The position numbers and the translations under genes were made by a program. 64,000 bases of DNA, taken from assembly GCA_012845835.1 (NCBI GenBank), contig JABAKD010000006.1, positions 1,286,116 to 1,350,115 of the forward strand. The letters run 5' to 3'. The notes beneath the pieces were generated by a model. It was not told where the DNA came from and did not search any database. It worked only from the letters and a program-made list of their open reading frames with translations. Shown here in pieces: positions 40,276-51,947 of this stretch. Numbering within the stretch: the stretch's first letter is position 1; the number at the start of each line of letters is the position of its first letter. This stretch comes from Undaria pinnatifida (lineage: Eukaryota; Sar; Phaeophyceae; Laminariales; Alariaceae).

Positions 40276-40635
40276 CTTCCCGGGTGCGGCGGGGCTGGGG
40301 GGTTACCCCGAGGGGCAACTATCGCCGCACGCCCGGTGCCCCTCCATTGTTCGGTGGCGGGCGGGGGGGAGGGCTCGGTCAATAGGATTGGAGCTCAGAA
40401 AGCGAAGCAGTCAAAGTAATCCTTATTATGTAACATAAATAAACGGGTAACGGGGTATAACGGTTTGCTGTGCACAATGATGCAGTGAAACTCGGGGATG
40501 GATCCAGGATGTCTCCTGGCAATCACAGGTCTTAGAGTGCCGAATAACAAGAAGCTACCCCAAGCTCCCCAGAGGTCGAAATGCTGGCGGCGCACGACGT
40601 GGCCATTACTTACTGATACCCAAAGGGCCCAAAAC
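40276..40635. other. Junction between two satellites
   Basis: GC-rich CGGCGGGGCTGGGG near 40280, then unique-looking sequence with minus frame 40395-40679 (VSNGHVVRRQHFDLWGAWG) and an overlapping plus frame. Neither has splice support. Confidence 0.35.
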
Positions 40636-41880
40636 GCTTTTTGGGCAAGCTCGTCAGGCGGGGCCGTCACAACACGCACACAGCTTATCTGGACCAGCTG
40701 CCAGATACGGCGCGCCCAACGGAATCTGACAACCTGTGGTGGGGGATGGAGACAAAACGTGGTCGCTACTGTTAATACTTCCCGGAAAACCCAACAAACA
40801 AATGCGCGAGAGCATGACAGTTGACATCCTCACGTCGATCACACAGCTTGTCTCGACCAACTGTTAGAGAAGGAACGCCCACCGGGACCTGCCTCCCCTT
40901 TGGGAGGATACAGCCAAGAACGCAGCCACTGCGTGCTCCAGGAAACCCCAACAATAGTGGACAGACTCCTCAACCGACACCGTCACGCCCAGCTTACAAT
41001 TTTGTCTGGACCAGCTGCTAGAGAAGGCACGCCCGCCGGGACCTGACACCATTTTGGGGGGGGTGGCGAGAATAGCGCGGCCACAACTCACACCCGGAAA
41101 ACCCATAAAAAAAGCATGGCCAAGGTCGCCAGCCAAGACCGTCACGCGTGCGCTCCGCTTTTCTGGACCAGCTGCCGGAAACGATATGCATGCGGGGACC
41201 TTTGACAAGCATCTAGAGGGGATGTTGACAAAGAACGTGGCCAGCATTAGCTCCCAGGAAGCCCAGCAGAATTCGGGCAAGCTCGTGAATCGAGGCTGTC
41301 ACGCCGCGCACCCAGCTTCTTCTTTGGATCAGCGTCTAGAGAAGGCACGCCCGCCGGGGTCTGCCAATTATGTGTGGAGTATGTAGAGAAGAATGCAGCC
41401 ACTACTGTCTCCCGTAAAACCAATAAAAGCATGGCCAAGGTCGCCGGTCAAGACCGTCACGCCGCGGACAAAGCTTCTCTGGACCAGCTGCCGGAAACGG
41501 CACGTCCGCCGGGACCCGACAACCATCTGGGAGTGATGTAGGCAAGAACGTGGCAACTGACAGTTCCCGGGAAGCAAAAAACAAGAATCGGGCAATCTTG
41601 TGAATCGGGGTCGTCACACCGCGCACGCAGCTTCTCTGGGCCAGCTCCCAGAGGCGGTACGCCCGCCGGGACCTGACAACCATTTGGCGGGGGTGGAGAC
41701 AAGAGCGTGGACATTGTTACTAGCTTCTGGGCATCCAAACGAAAACCGAGCAGGCTTGTCAACTGAGGCCTTTATACAGCGCATTCAGCTACGCTGAAAC
41801 AGCTTTCGGAGATGGCACGCGTGCCGGGGTTTGGCAAGCGTTCCGGGAGGATCGAGAAAAGAATTTTCGCGATGGTTCGC
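40636..41880. repeat. Satellite array, unit about 157 bp, eight copies
   Basis: The marker CTCTGGACCAGCTGCCAGAG recurs near 40690, 40848, 41005, 41162, 41326, 41478, 41634 and 41790 (steps 152-164). Each unit also has GGCACGCCCGCCGGGACCTG, a GGGGGTGG(A)GACAAGA word and CCCGG(A)AAACCCA. The numerous overlapping minus frames here are repeat products. Confidence 0.92.
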
Positions 41881-43119
41881 TACAGGAGTCTTCTGTAGGC
41901 CGTAGCTACAGCCTGTCTTTGGGCGCAGTCAACAGACTCGCTGCGACTCATACCCCTCCTGGAGTTCGTGGAGATTTGCAGATGGGTGCCAGATGGTAGC
42001 GGTAGGCGGAGGCGAGTCGAAGTGGTGTAAACAAAGAAAAGCACTCCAAATCCATACGTGACCTTTGCGACCTATATTATAATAGAATCACCTGGGGTTG
42101 CCCCAGCCTCGATCTAAATCCCCACCTATTTTTCCCCCTGGCACGAGTACGTTGTTGTTGATTGGGAAACACTGCGGACCTTTACAGGGTTCACCTACTG
42201 TTGTACTGACTATTTTGGCGTTTCGGTGATTAGCGAACTGGATTTATTTGATTACAATCAAGTAGCTGTTAACTACTCACGACTAGTTGCGTAATGGCGT
42301 ATTCACGCAACCCCGATCCCGTTGATGTTACAAAGAATCGCATAATTTAATCAAGCTGTACGTCGATTTCGTGTTTTTATTGCCATCAAGAGACTAGATA
42401 GTGTCCTGTATGTGGATCATTTTCGACTTATAGTACAGACTTGGTCAAGCGGTCAGCACACTGGTTCGATCAGTACACTGGTTTGATCAGTACTTTTTTT
42501 GCCTTGATATTAGACATCATCCACCGGTATATCCTTCACCGCATTAGCATACTGGACGCGATAGTCTTGAATTCGGGAACTTGAGAGGCTTTGAGCAAGT
42601 GATCTCAACCTTTCGGGACATTTTCCGGAGTTGCTCGCCGAGATCAACGGTCAGGACTGCGAGACTGCTCAGATGGCAGCGGGTGGACCGCCGCGAGCGT
42701 GTGGCCGTCGGGGCCATGAGGCGAAATTTTTCAGCTGCGGTAAACAAAAAAACTCTTAAAAAAAAATAAACCCTAAGAGCAAGGGGACGAAGAATAGTTG
42801 AAAAAAAAAAAAGCGAGTCGTACATCCAAAGTTCAAGTGACCGCTGTTTGCCATGTTGAGCGACGAGCACGCATCTATCGCAGAGTCGAAGCGCGGGTGA
42901 ACCACAGCACCAGATGCTTCCTCGCGCATTCTCCCTCAGCCTCAATCTACTTGGCACCCTTCAGCAAGTCGATTGTGGACACCCTTGGGCAATCTGTTGC
43001 AAGGAACCACAGCAAAGTGGTGGATACATTGTGTTCCATCTATCTATGCACGGCATTTTTGTTCACGTTCGTACACGGATGCCATTATGATTGTTTTCGT
43101 TATTTATTAATAGTAAAAA
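41881..43119. other. Unassigned stretch, ambiguous coding
   Basis: At 42544-43142 there are open frames on both strands: minus 137 codons, plus 62 and 114 codons (VISTFRDIFRSCSPRSTVRTA; KSIVDTLGQSVARNHSKVVD). Both look moderately protein-like, but no splice junction or duplicate decides between them. The first 650 bases show nothing. Confidence 0.25.
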
Positions 43120-43510
43120 TATTTCAAGGACGTCAGCCGTGAATTCGACGAATTCCAGGTCAATACTCTTCTTTGCAAGCTGCGTTGTTGGTACTTGTAA
43201 TATACTATGTAGGTGGTTTTTTTTTAATGGGAGGGGACCCATTCTTTTGTTTCAATATATATATGTTGTTTTTCTCCACTATAATGGTTGGTGCTGGTAT
43301 TGTATAAAAATAGTTTAAGGACGTCAGCCGTGAGTTCGACGAATTCCGGGTCGATACTCATCTTTGCAAGCTGCGTTGTTGGTACTTGAAATATACTATG
43401 TGGGTGGGTTTTTAAAAGTGATTGGTTCTATTCTTTTGTTTAAAACAATATATACATACTTGTATATGTTTTGTTTTTCTCCACTATAATGGTTGGCGTT
43501 GGTATTTTCA
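43120..43510 (-). repeat. 190-bp tandem unit with VELTADV motif, two copies
   Basis: Copies start at about 43120 and 43311. Each holds GACGTCAGCCGTGA(A/G)TTCGACGAATTCC, CTTTGCAAGCTGCGTTGTTGGTAC, TATACTATG and CTCCACTATAATGGTTGG. The VELTADV reading is on the minus strand in both (motif copies 5 and 6). Confidence 0.75.
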
Positions 43511-43840
43511 CTTCAGGTGGGGAATTTCAAGCTACATCTAACATCATACTTCGTACCTATTTTACACAATTATTGCTGTAGTTTCCACTATACTGCTCTG
43601 TCATATGTATGGTAGGTGGTTCGTTTTGTTTTTTCTCCTCTTTAATATCGGAAGGAGTACGAGTACAGAGTATTACTAGTTATCTAATATGTTAATATTA
43701 GTATATTAATACGGCATCCGAGAATAAAAGTCGGCTACTCCCGCCCCCCAAAAAATAAAATAATTAAAATAACTCTGTGGGACACGAACCCACGGTTCCA
43801 AACTGATACGCTGTCACAACAACATTTAATAAAAATACTT
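43511..43840 (-). repeat. Continuation of the 190-bp repeat and a tRNA-like 3' half
   Basis: CAGGTGGGGAATTTCAAGC, CATCTAACATCATA and CTGTAGTTTCCACTATACTGCTC recur at 44028-44110. At 43773-43830 the minus strand reads GTGACAGCGTATCAG then CCGTGGGTTCGTGTCCCAC, a tRNA 3'-half-like segment. Confidence 0.5.
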
Positions 43841-44130
43841 TCAGGACGTCAGCCGTGAGTTCCACGAATTTCGGGTCAATACTCTTTTTTTCAAGCTGCT
43901 TGTTGGTACAACACTTACTTGTAATATACGATGAGGGTGAGTTTTTCTTAATGGGAGGGGTCCTATTCTTTGAAAAAAAACAAATTGTTGTTCCCCACTA
44001 TAATGATTGGTGTTGGTATTTTTACTTTAGGTGGGGAGTTTTGAACTAGATCTAACATCTTATCTATTTCGTTAATTTATTTCTGTAGTTTCCACTATAC
44101 TGCTCTATCATATGTATAGTGGATGGTTTG
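43841..44130 (-). repeat. Third copy of the 190-bp VELTADV unit plus tail
   Basis: GGACGTCAGCCGTGAGTTCCACG, TTCAAGCTGCTTGTTGGTAC, CCACTATAATGATTGG and the TTTCCACTATACTGCTC tail match 43311-43630 in order. Motif copy 7. Confidence 0.65.
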
Positions 44131-45016
44131 CGGATGGATGGCTTGGTCAGGGTTGTTGGTACTTGTGGTTAAGGGCGTAGGTAAGTTTTCTCTACCTGGG
44201 GGTGGTGTTATTTTTTCGTTTTTTCAACTTAATGGCGGGTTTTGGTATACATCGGGAGTATGAAGACAGTAGTAGTGACGTGCGTACGAAGTGATGTAGT
44301 GGATATAATGTAAAAGTCATGTAATAGATATCATGTGAAACAAAAAAGGCTTCTGTGAGACTCGAACCCACGGTCCCAAATTGCCACGCTGTCGCCCTAA
44401 CATTTTGACTACAGATATCATGCAACCGTGTAGACAACTTATGTTTTTATAACTGACCCTATTTCCGCTCCCTCGTTATTTCGGTTTAACTCTAGAAAGT
44501 TTTTTTTTTGTTTACAACAGTAGCTGATCGCACTAAATATTAATCTTCATATGATACCATTTATATTGCTGAGTCACGTCATCATGCAAAAATTGCGAAG
44601 TTATTCCCCGCATGGGAAATACATTTTTATCACCTGTTAATTACACTGGCTATTTGCACTAGGTTACTGAGTCAGGTCATATGAAGAGTTGATGAATTGG
44701 AAGTACACCGCTCATCATGGAAAGTCAACGAGTTGTGAGCATGGCTTGTGAGCCGACGAGTTGTGAGCATGACTAGTGAGATGTTGTGGTATATACTCAT
44801 GGTACTTCCCTGGTATAGATAGGCAGTGTACAGCAGCAGTGTATGTCCAGTCCATCCCGTCCTTCCTGACTTGTTATGGTCGCACCAATATGAATGCTTG
44901 TATCCCATCCATGACATGTCATTCTCGTTTTTCTTGGACCGCACTTCTTTTCAGTTCTATTCACTCGTATGTTGAACTCCTTCATCACCAAATGTTCACC
45001 TGTATGTTTGCCGCAG
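44131..45016 (-). other. AT-rich stretch with a tRNA-like 3' half
   Basis: The minus strand at 44353-44410 reads GGGCGACAGCGTGGCAATTTG then CCGTGGGTTCGAGTCTCAC: a T-arm-like hairpin with the same upstream GACAGCGT word as 43773. No tRNA 5' half. The rest is unassigned; GACGAGTTGTGAGCATG is doubled at 44725-44775. Confidence 0.4.
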
Positions 45017-45228
45017 ATGAAGGAAGTCTTTCAGTTTTTCAGCACGTGAACAGCTTAGCAATGCACTTGAACATGTCACCAAGGCTCCCTGGTTCCCCTC
45101 AGTCACTACCGGACGGTACTATAACACAAAAGACTGAGCTCAAAGCCTTGATACCGTACACAACGAAGGTTGAAGCAAGGAACCAATACCGATTGAATGT
45201 ACAAGTGCATTGCTTATTTTTTGTGTAG
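45017..45228 (+). CDS. Candidate 3'-terminal exon, unrecognised protein
   Basis: A strong acceptor (pyrimidine-rich, then TGTTTGCCGCAG) opens a 69-codon frame in phase 1 ending at a stop. The peptide includes EGSLSVFQHVNSLAMHLNM, then a Pro/Ser stretch and a charged LKALIPYTTKVEARNQYR. The amphipathic start and good acceptor make a real terminal exon plausible, but I could not find the exon before it. A 150-codon frame from 44776 runs through the acceptor without a break, so an intronless reading cannot be excluded. Confidence 0.35.
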
Positions 45229-46430
45229 TTGTTTTTCCATCATCTTGATTGAAGTACCTGTGTGCGAAACGGAAATACAAAAAGATTAGTTCATTCGTTT
45301 CACGGCGATATTTCATGTATACGTACTAGACAGTAAGAGGCAGATACTTTGGGACACCATTCATAATGTTACTCATTATTGAATTTTGCAAGCGTGAGGA
45401 TGGTTCTGTTGATAAGTAGATACATTTAACGATCTTAAGGTTGATTCTGTTGAGAAATAAATAAGTTAGAGTTCATCTTAGACATTGGTAATGCATTATT
45501 TTGTATCTGCTAACCAAATGATGAGGGACATTTGGGTTTTCAATGTTCCCCCTCACAGTCGATTCAGGTATAATGCACTAAAACTCTCAGGAATATTGGT
45601 GTATAATACCTTCCTTGCTTGTGCTATGTTACGATTTTTATTTTGTGTCACTTAGGTGCTACGAATAGGAGATACTTTTTAGGGGTTTGATGTATGATAC
45701 ATTTCATCAGTGGATCATGGATGCATTTAAGCTCCTGTATTTAAACAATCGTTTAATCGCATTTATTACTATAACTTTATTTATTCGTTAACCTTTGGAT
45801 ACATCTATATATTTCTAAATAACGCATGTAATTAGTCTTCTACTTCTTACGCATGCCTGTCTCAATACTCCTAAGGGAGACTCCCGCACCCATTCTACGA
45901 AATTTGGTAGTCTACCACGTCAGTCCTTTCTTCGTAAACAAGTAGTACACATGTATTCCGAAATGGCGTATGTGGTTGATATGGGAACATGGTGGTGAGT
46001 ACGTGGGGTGGGCGGGGGGGAAGAGGGGAGATAATTATTCCCGTATGTACATTTAATAAAATCATGCGGATAAGGAGCTATATGAAATTTGTAACAAATT
46101 TAAACAGCATCACAATCCTGGATCAATTCCAATACTGGTAGGCTTCTGTAACTTCAAAAATTCCGTAGGGTGTTGTTAAGCAATACCCAAATGGATCGAT
46201 ACTCATAAGAGTCGAATAGCGGCAACGGAATGCACTTAATTACGTGACCATTGCTTTCCATCAAAAATTCTGGGTCACTCGGGCTACCGCGTGGGGCCGA
46301 ATCCAAGGGCTTGGATATTTTTTTTTAATATTTTAATTAGTTTGCGTTGCGTACCGCCGAAAAGGGGCGCGAGTACTATCCATTCCATGCTGGCCTGAAT
46401 ACGTCATGCGCCGCACGTTGTCGTAAGAAG
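45229..46430. other. AT-rich region without genes or repeats
   Basis: Long AT-rich stretch with no open frame of note and none of the repeat families seen elsewhere. It may be 3' UTR and intergenic DNA after the exon at 45017-45228. Confidence 0.4.
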
Positions 46431-46868
46431 GTAAACTAAAACAAGCTAGCTGCAGCTCTCGCTATTAATCCGAATGGGAACTCGCGCTCTGGTAGATACT
46501 TGTAGCTCTCGTCAACTGTGTGTGTTCGTGAGAAGCAGACAAGGCGAACACGATTCGAGCAATAACAGTAGTTGAAGAAAAAACTCGATCGTTCTATGGT
46601 GTGTTGTTTTTGGGAGATTCCGGTCGTCTGATGGGATATGGAGATTCGAGCACGCGAGGCTGATGAACATGGGCCCCTATTTTTTGGCGCCGTCGAAAAC
46701 CAACTAGATACTCGCTTCGCTCGTAATAACAATATGACTGCATGCAAGTGCAGGGAAGTAAATGGAAACTTAACCACTCGCGTCCCAACAGAAAACCAAA
46801 ACAAACGGTCCACCGAAAAAAAACGTATTTAGTATGTACCTGGTATCATATTATTATAAAAATTAAAA
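46431..46868. other. Overlapping frames of uncertain meaning
   Basis: Minus frames of 125 and 64 codons and a plus frame of 64 codons overlap. ACTCGCTTCGCTCG at 46711 also occurs at 12571 beside a GCGAGGC word, so this is probably a dispersed repeat. Confidence 0.3.
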
Positions 46869-46928
46869 TACGCTCCAGCTGTGAGATCGAATATTTTGTC
46901 GAAACTCATCTTTGCAAGCTACCTGGTA
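46869..46928 (-). repeat. VELTADV motif repeat, copy 8
   Basis: Minus-strand match to the copy at 6594 (SFDKIFDLTAGVYF), close to TACCTGGTA motifs at 46838 and 46920. Confidence 0.55.
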
Positions 46929-47039
46929 TGTGTGATACTCCGATCGCGCGTACTACGGGTTGTGTGTCCTCATTAAGGATATAGGTCGGCGACTCCCCTT
47001 GCAACTACAGTGTAGCTATCAGGGTCAACAGGGTGATGA

Positions 47040-47375
47040 TAGTCAGTCTGTGCGCTGAAACTATAAAACCCGTTTCTGAGGGGGACAAAATCTGACAGCT
47101 GTGGAACGAAATGCATCAGTCTATCAAGTGAATCCTATAAGTCGAATAACCGGTGAGAGGGGGGCGGAGTTTTTAACGACGTGGGGCCTGGTTTTGATCA
47201 AAAGGGAGCGGGGGTGGGGGGGGGGGGAGGGGGGGGGGGAGAGGGGGGGAAGAGGGGGGGGAAGGGGGGGGACGGGTGGGGCAGCTCAATTTGTGCGTGG
47301 AAATTATAAATCCTTCAAGGGGATAAATCTGACGGTTATGGAAAGAATGCACCAGTTTATCATGTTATGAAATGC
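47040..47375. repeat. Two-copy duplication around a G-rich tract
   Basis: GAAACTATAAAACCCGTTTC...AAATCTGACAGCTGTGGAACGAAATGCA (47056-47115) and GGAAATTATAAATCCTTC...AAATCTGACGGTTATGGAAAGAATGCA (47299-47352) flank a run of G with few other bases at 47200-47280. Confidence 0.6.
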
Positions 47376-48360
47376 ATTATGTAATATGTACAGCGCTGCG
47401 TATGGAATGCATAATACACGTATGATTAAAAGATAGCAAGCAAATATTTCAACAAAAGAGGCGGGCTCCGCAACTGCTGCTTACTTATTGAGGGACAAAA
47501 CTACGGCCGGCTGCAAAAAAGCCAAGGCGGTTATGATAGCGGGCCAGGGGGAGTAACAAACAACAACGCCGCATAAACACACAGCTGTCATCCTAATCTT
47601 CACGCCAACAGCTTGTTAATCCGAATCCTCACCCCACCACTGACACTCAATTTCCTCCCGCCCCCCCCCCCCCCTTCCAGCCCCCCCAAGTGCTCGTGCA
47701 ACATGACATCAATCTCCTCTTCCCGAATTCTCCCGGAAGTTTCCATCGACACCGCTGCTGCTGCAAAAACACGAGCACCAATTGGTCAGCAACGGGAACA
47801 ACAAGCAACCATGGGCTAAGGCTGCTGTATGGGGGCACAACATGGGGAGTAACCCCAATTGATCGAGTTCACTAGTGCGAGTGGCTCAATACCTCACGCG
47901 AAAATGGCGCAGCGCAACAAATATTCTTCTTTATTTTTTCCATGGCCGTGAACAACGCGAAGCCGAAAAGCACGTATATAGGTAGCGCGAGCACCCTTTG
48001 GCAAGAAAAGGTGACAACAATCCGCCATTGGTAGGAAACAGCGACAACAACCAACCATGTGTGAAGCTGGCGAGGCCAAGAAAAAAAAAGGCACGCGCTC
48101 GCAGCTCTAATGTACAATTAAAGGATCGACATTGTTAACCCTTGTAAATCCCTTAGGACCCCACCGCGACTTTGGGTGAAACTACTTGAAAAAGAGTGAG
48201 ATCGTTTCTGCAGTGGTAGTGATAAGGGTTAATCATTCTTGTAATACGTACACGACACGCGGTCGGAATGGGACCAGATTGCCGCCAGCCATCGTCGAGC
48301 GAGCGAGTGGAAATCACCGAGGGGGGAAAACAACTGGCTGTCAATCAAACTCCAACCGAT
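47376..48360. other. Unassigned stretch
   Basis: C run at 47661-47674. Short frames only. AACAACCAACCATG words hint at an old duplication between 47780-47820 and 48010-48065. Confidence 0.3.
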
Positions 48361-48605
48361 CAATGGACCAAAAATAAATCAGTCAATCATCAAATCAATC
48401 AACCAATCAATCTAATCTCATCAATCTCAATTGTCACCCGACTAATCTGCCAGCCAATCAATCGTCAATCAACCAATCAAACAATACATCAGTCAACCAG
48501 TCAGTCAATTCCCCAACCAATCAATCACCTAGTAATTAACTATTAATCGAACAACCAACAAATCAAAAACTCAACAAGTTAGCCTATCAATCGACCAGCC
48601 AACGT
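48361..48605. repeat. AATCAATC tetranucleotide-like repeat
   Basis: Irregular CAATCAATCAACCAATCAATC units, with runs broken by CTC and CAG. The short plus frame at 48268-48546 is a product of it. Confidence 0.8.
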
Positions 48606-48784
48606 AACCCTAGCAATCCTTTCTTCAGTGCGGGAGCAGAAAATACCCCCCTCCCTTCCCTCTCAACCAAATCCAGTCCTTCCTCTAGCTCCTTCCTGTA
48701 AAATAGTGTCTCGATCGCCACCCCGACCTATCGAGTGCATAATATTCTACATACTAAACAACTGCCAACAGCGCATCCCACCCC

Positions 48785-48990
48785 AGGCACGACCTAATAA
48801 TAGGCAGGACTAAGGCGCGACCTAGGCACCATCAAGACACAACCTAGGAACCACTAAGGCATGACCTAGGCACGACCACGGCAAGAAAATCTAGGCACGA
48901 CCACGGCAAGAAAATCTAGGCACCACCTAAGCACAACCTGAGCACCATCAAGGCACGACCTAGGCACGACCCAAGGCACGGCCAACGAAA
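48785..48990. repeat. Degenerate repeat of GGCACGACCTA units
   Basis: About eleven units of roughly 12-20 bases built of AAGGCACGACCTAGGCAC, including an exact doubling of CTAGGCACGACCACGGCAAG at 48868-48918. Confidence 0.75.
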
Positions 48991-49390
48991 AATATCGGAG
49001 GGGGGGAGGGAGGGTAAATCAACCGCCCCACGGCACGCACGACGTCTACTATTCCACTCTGGCCCTAACAAACACGCGACTCTCGTCACACATACGACTA
49101 TTACGCGAACTCGTCAACACGCGGATTACGCGAAAATGCGAACACGCAATACTTCTACTACTAACTACTGCTACGTTTCAACTGCTACTACATCTGCCAC
49201 AGGGGCACTCCGGTAGCACGTGCCAGTCCTCCCCCCTGCGCTTAACCTTCCTCGTTCCCTTCACGCCCCACACCGATCGTTTATCGTCGGGGGTGTTGTT
49301 TCCCCCCAACGTCCCCACCCCCACCCCCTCCGTTCATATTCCTACCTAGCCGTTTGTTTCACCGCCACTAGCAAACGCACTTGACCCAAA
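48991..49390. other. Unassigned stretch
   Basis: CGCGAA and ACTACT words, C-rich to the right. Nothing recognised. Confidence 0.3.
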
Positions 49391-50190
49391 CGGTCCTGAC
49401 CCTCAAGATGCAACGGCCTTGATCTTCAATACCCAACCGTAATTGCCATCAAGATCCCATCATTCTGGTCAGCATCCAACGGTCGGCATCAGTAACATCC
49501 ATTTATCGGCATAGACGAGATCCAACGGTCCTGATCATCAAGATCCAACGATCCTGATCATCACAAGATCCAACGACCTAGATCATGCAATCCTGATATT
49601 TAAGACCCAAGGATTCTGGTGCTTAAGATCCAACCGTCCTGATCCTCAAGATCTATCGATCCTGATCAACTATCTTTATCCTCAAGATTCAACAATACTG
49701 CTGGTCACTAAGATCCAACGAGCTTCATCCTCACGATCCAACGCACTTCATCCTCAATATCCAACGGTCCTTATCGCGATACAACGATGCTCATTATTAA
49801 GATCCAACGGTCCTCATCTTCATGGTCCACCGGACATCATTCTTAAGATCGAACCATATTTAACCGTAAGATCCAACGGTCTTCGTCAAGATCCAAAACC
49901 CTGATACTCAAGATCCAACGACCCTGATCGTCAATATCCAATAATGATCCTGACCCTCTAGATCCGACGGTCCTCATCGTCCTCAATATCAAATGATCCT
50001 GACCTTAAAGATCCACACGTTCTTTCTCATCAAAATCCAAGACCCACCGGTCCTGATCGTCAAGATTCAACTGCCTTGATCTTCAAGATCCAACGGTTCT
50101 CATCCTCGATCCTCACCTTCAAAATCCAACGATCTTGATCCTCAAGATCCAATGATCCTCAAAATCCAACGTTCATCCTCAAAAGCGACA
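49391..50190. repeat. Degenerate array of about 24 bp, GATCCAACGGTCCTGATC
   Basis: More than thirty units of the form AAGATCCAACGGTCCTGATCCTC with frequent substitutions and spacing of about 20-30 bases. No open frame crosses it, so it is non-coding satellite DNA. Confidence 0.9.
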
Positions 50191-50379
50191 GGCGCTCTTC
50201 AAACGGCGTAGCAAAATATTTTCCTCACACGGCACTATCTTAACAAAAAAACAGACAAAAAAAGAGCCCGGCAGGAATAACACATACAAACATTTGCCGG
50301 CGGTTCGACACAGCAGTTTTTCAAAACGGATCTATCTCTCTCTTGCTCTCCCTTTCTCAATCTATCTCCGTTTTTACCG

Positions 50380-50545
50380 ACATCTTTCGACCATTCAGGG
50401 TCAAAGCGCTATTTTTCGACCATCTGAGGTCAAACATTATTCTTCGATTATAGCGGGGCCAAATTTCCTTCTTTCGACCTTATCTGGGTCAAAAACATTG
50501 CATACACCATTCTTCGAAGCACTACAATAATCGGGGTCAAACTCT
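50380..50545. repeat. Repeat of TTCTTCGACC...GGGTCAAA, about five units
   Basis: TTTCGACCATTCAGGGTCAAA, TTTTCGACCATCTGAGGTCAAA, TTCTTCGATTATAGCGGGGCCAAA, CTTTCGACCTTATCTGGGTCAAA and TTCTTCGAAGC...CGGGGTCAAA follow one another at 30-55 base steps. The minus frames across them are hydrophobic and low in complexity. Confidence 0.65.
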
Positions 50546-51092
50546 TCAACCGCACCCAACAACCCAAAAGTGTCCACAATCCCAAATTCTCTCGACCGAG
50601 GCGGACAAACAATCCGACCAATCGAACGATCCAACAAAGAGGGCTTACCACCAGCAAATCAAACGCTGCCTGACTTTCACACTTGGTCATTTTGCTATTT
50701 AAATACCAGGCAACATTAAAAAGAAACGAAAAAAAAATAAAAAATAAAAACCAAAAAAAAAAAAAAAAAAAACACCATGAAAAACCGACAAAATCGAGGC
50801 CTAAGAAAAACCGCGTGCACGGCATAAAAAAACAGGAAAAATAACAAGACGCCCCTCCGCAACACCAGCCACAAAAAAACAGCGCTTGCGTCGGAGATGT
50901 AAATCGGGAATCTAAACCCACCAGCGCCCCGACCCGGCCCCCGCTCCGGCCCCCGCCCCCTCGTCAAAAACTAAGCGAAACCCACCCACCCACCCACCCA
51001 CCTACACAATTACCGTTCCAGAGTAATCATCCCCTCGGTCCCTCAAGGAAAGGGAAAATTCACCCGCTAAACTATTTTCCATTCCAAAAAAA
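50546..51092. other. Region downstream of gene C
   Basis: Poly-A (50753-50773), CCCA repeats (50978-51001) and short minus frames. It should include the 3' UTR of the minus-strand gene ending at 51093. No definite polyadenylation signal chosen. Confidence 0.35.
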
Positions 51093-51464
51093 TCATGGAA
51101 TCAAACGCTCCCCCTTTAACCCCCCCCCCCCCGGGGTATCTGGATCATCATCATCTTCGCTCTCCGAGTATTCTCGCGTCGACTCCACTCCGGGTGATCC
51201 CCCTCCCTCCACCGCTACCCCCGGTGGCAACGCAAACGCGGTAGCTCCACCCCCACCCCCACCTCCGCCTTCATAAGACAAGGTGTTGATGCGAGGGAGG
51301 GAGGAGGGGGGTACTTGCGCGGCCGCAAGATTTATTGGTGAGGCGGACCCTCCCCCTGCTAGGGTAGCGAGCACCCGGGGTGATAGCGCCGCCCGCGGGG
51401 ACACTTCTCTAGCGGTCTCCATTTCATCCGTAGGACTCTCGGAGTCCGAGAATGTTCCGACCAC
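51093..51464 (-). CDS. Gene C exon 8 (terminal)
   Basis: After a long C tract and TTTCCCCTGTGTGTCCCGCAG, an ideal acceptor, a phase-0 frame of 123 codons runs to a stop. It begins VVGTFSDSESPTDEMETARE, then Ala/Gly/Pro-rich sequence with a poly-Gly run, and ends with an acidic cluster (ESEDDDDPDTP) and LKGERLIP. It joins exon 7 in phase 0. A disordered C-terminal tail of unknown role. Confidence 0.6.
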   Translation of the reverse strand: MVGTFSDSESPTDEMETAREVSPRAALSPRVLATLAGGGSASPINLAAAQVPPSSLPRINTLSYEGGGGGGGGATAFALPPGVAVEGGGSPGVESTREYSESEDDDDPDTPGGGGLKGERLIP

Positions 51465-51947
51465 CTGCGGGACACACAGGGGAAAGGGACAGGTAGAGGA
51501 AACGGGGGAGGGGGGGGGGGGGGGGGGGGGCAAGAGGGCGGGAAACACACGGAAGAAAAGACGAAACCCATGTTTAGAGCTTTTACGGCGCTTTCCAGGT
51601 AGCCGTATTTCGATAGGTTGCAAGAAACTAATGAAAATTATTCTTGATTGACTGTGACTGCTGTATTTACGTCTCCACACCGGTAAAATACCTGGCAAGG
51701 GTTATTAATGGGCGCAACACAGCCAACCACTTTCGTGTTTTAGGGGACGATACGTGAACATGTGGCACAGACCTAGGTCAAACAAACCAACCAAAAAAAC
51801 CCAAAGCCAAACCAAACCCAAAACTCACTCAAAAGCACAACCACCAACAAGGTCGCCATATCGTCACCCTAGCGCCTTATCCGGAAATCCCAAGAACACC
51901 TGCAATTAGTGTCGGACTTTCTGTGCTACAGACAACAAAAAACTAAC

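Noticed and set aside
50448-50921. A 157-codon hydrophobic minus frame resembling a membrane protein
   Set aside because: The hydrophobicity comes from A-rich DNA read as poly-Phe and from the repeats at 50380-50545. No splice sites or duplicate copy.
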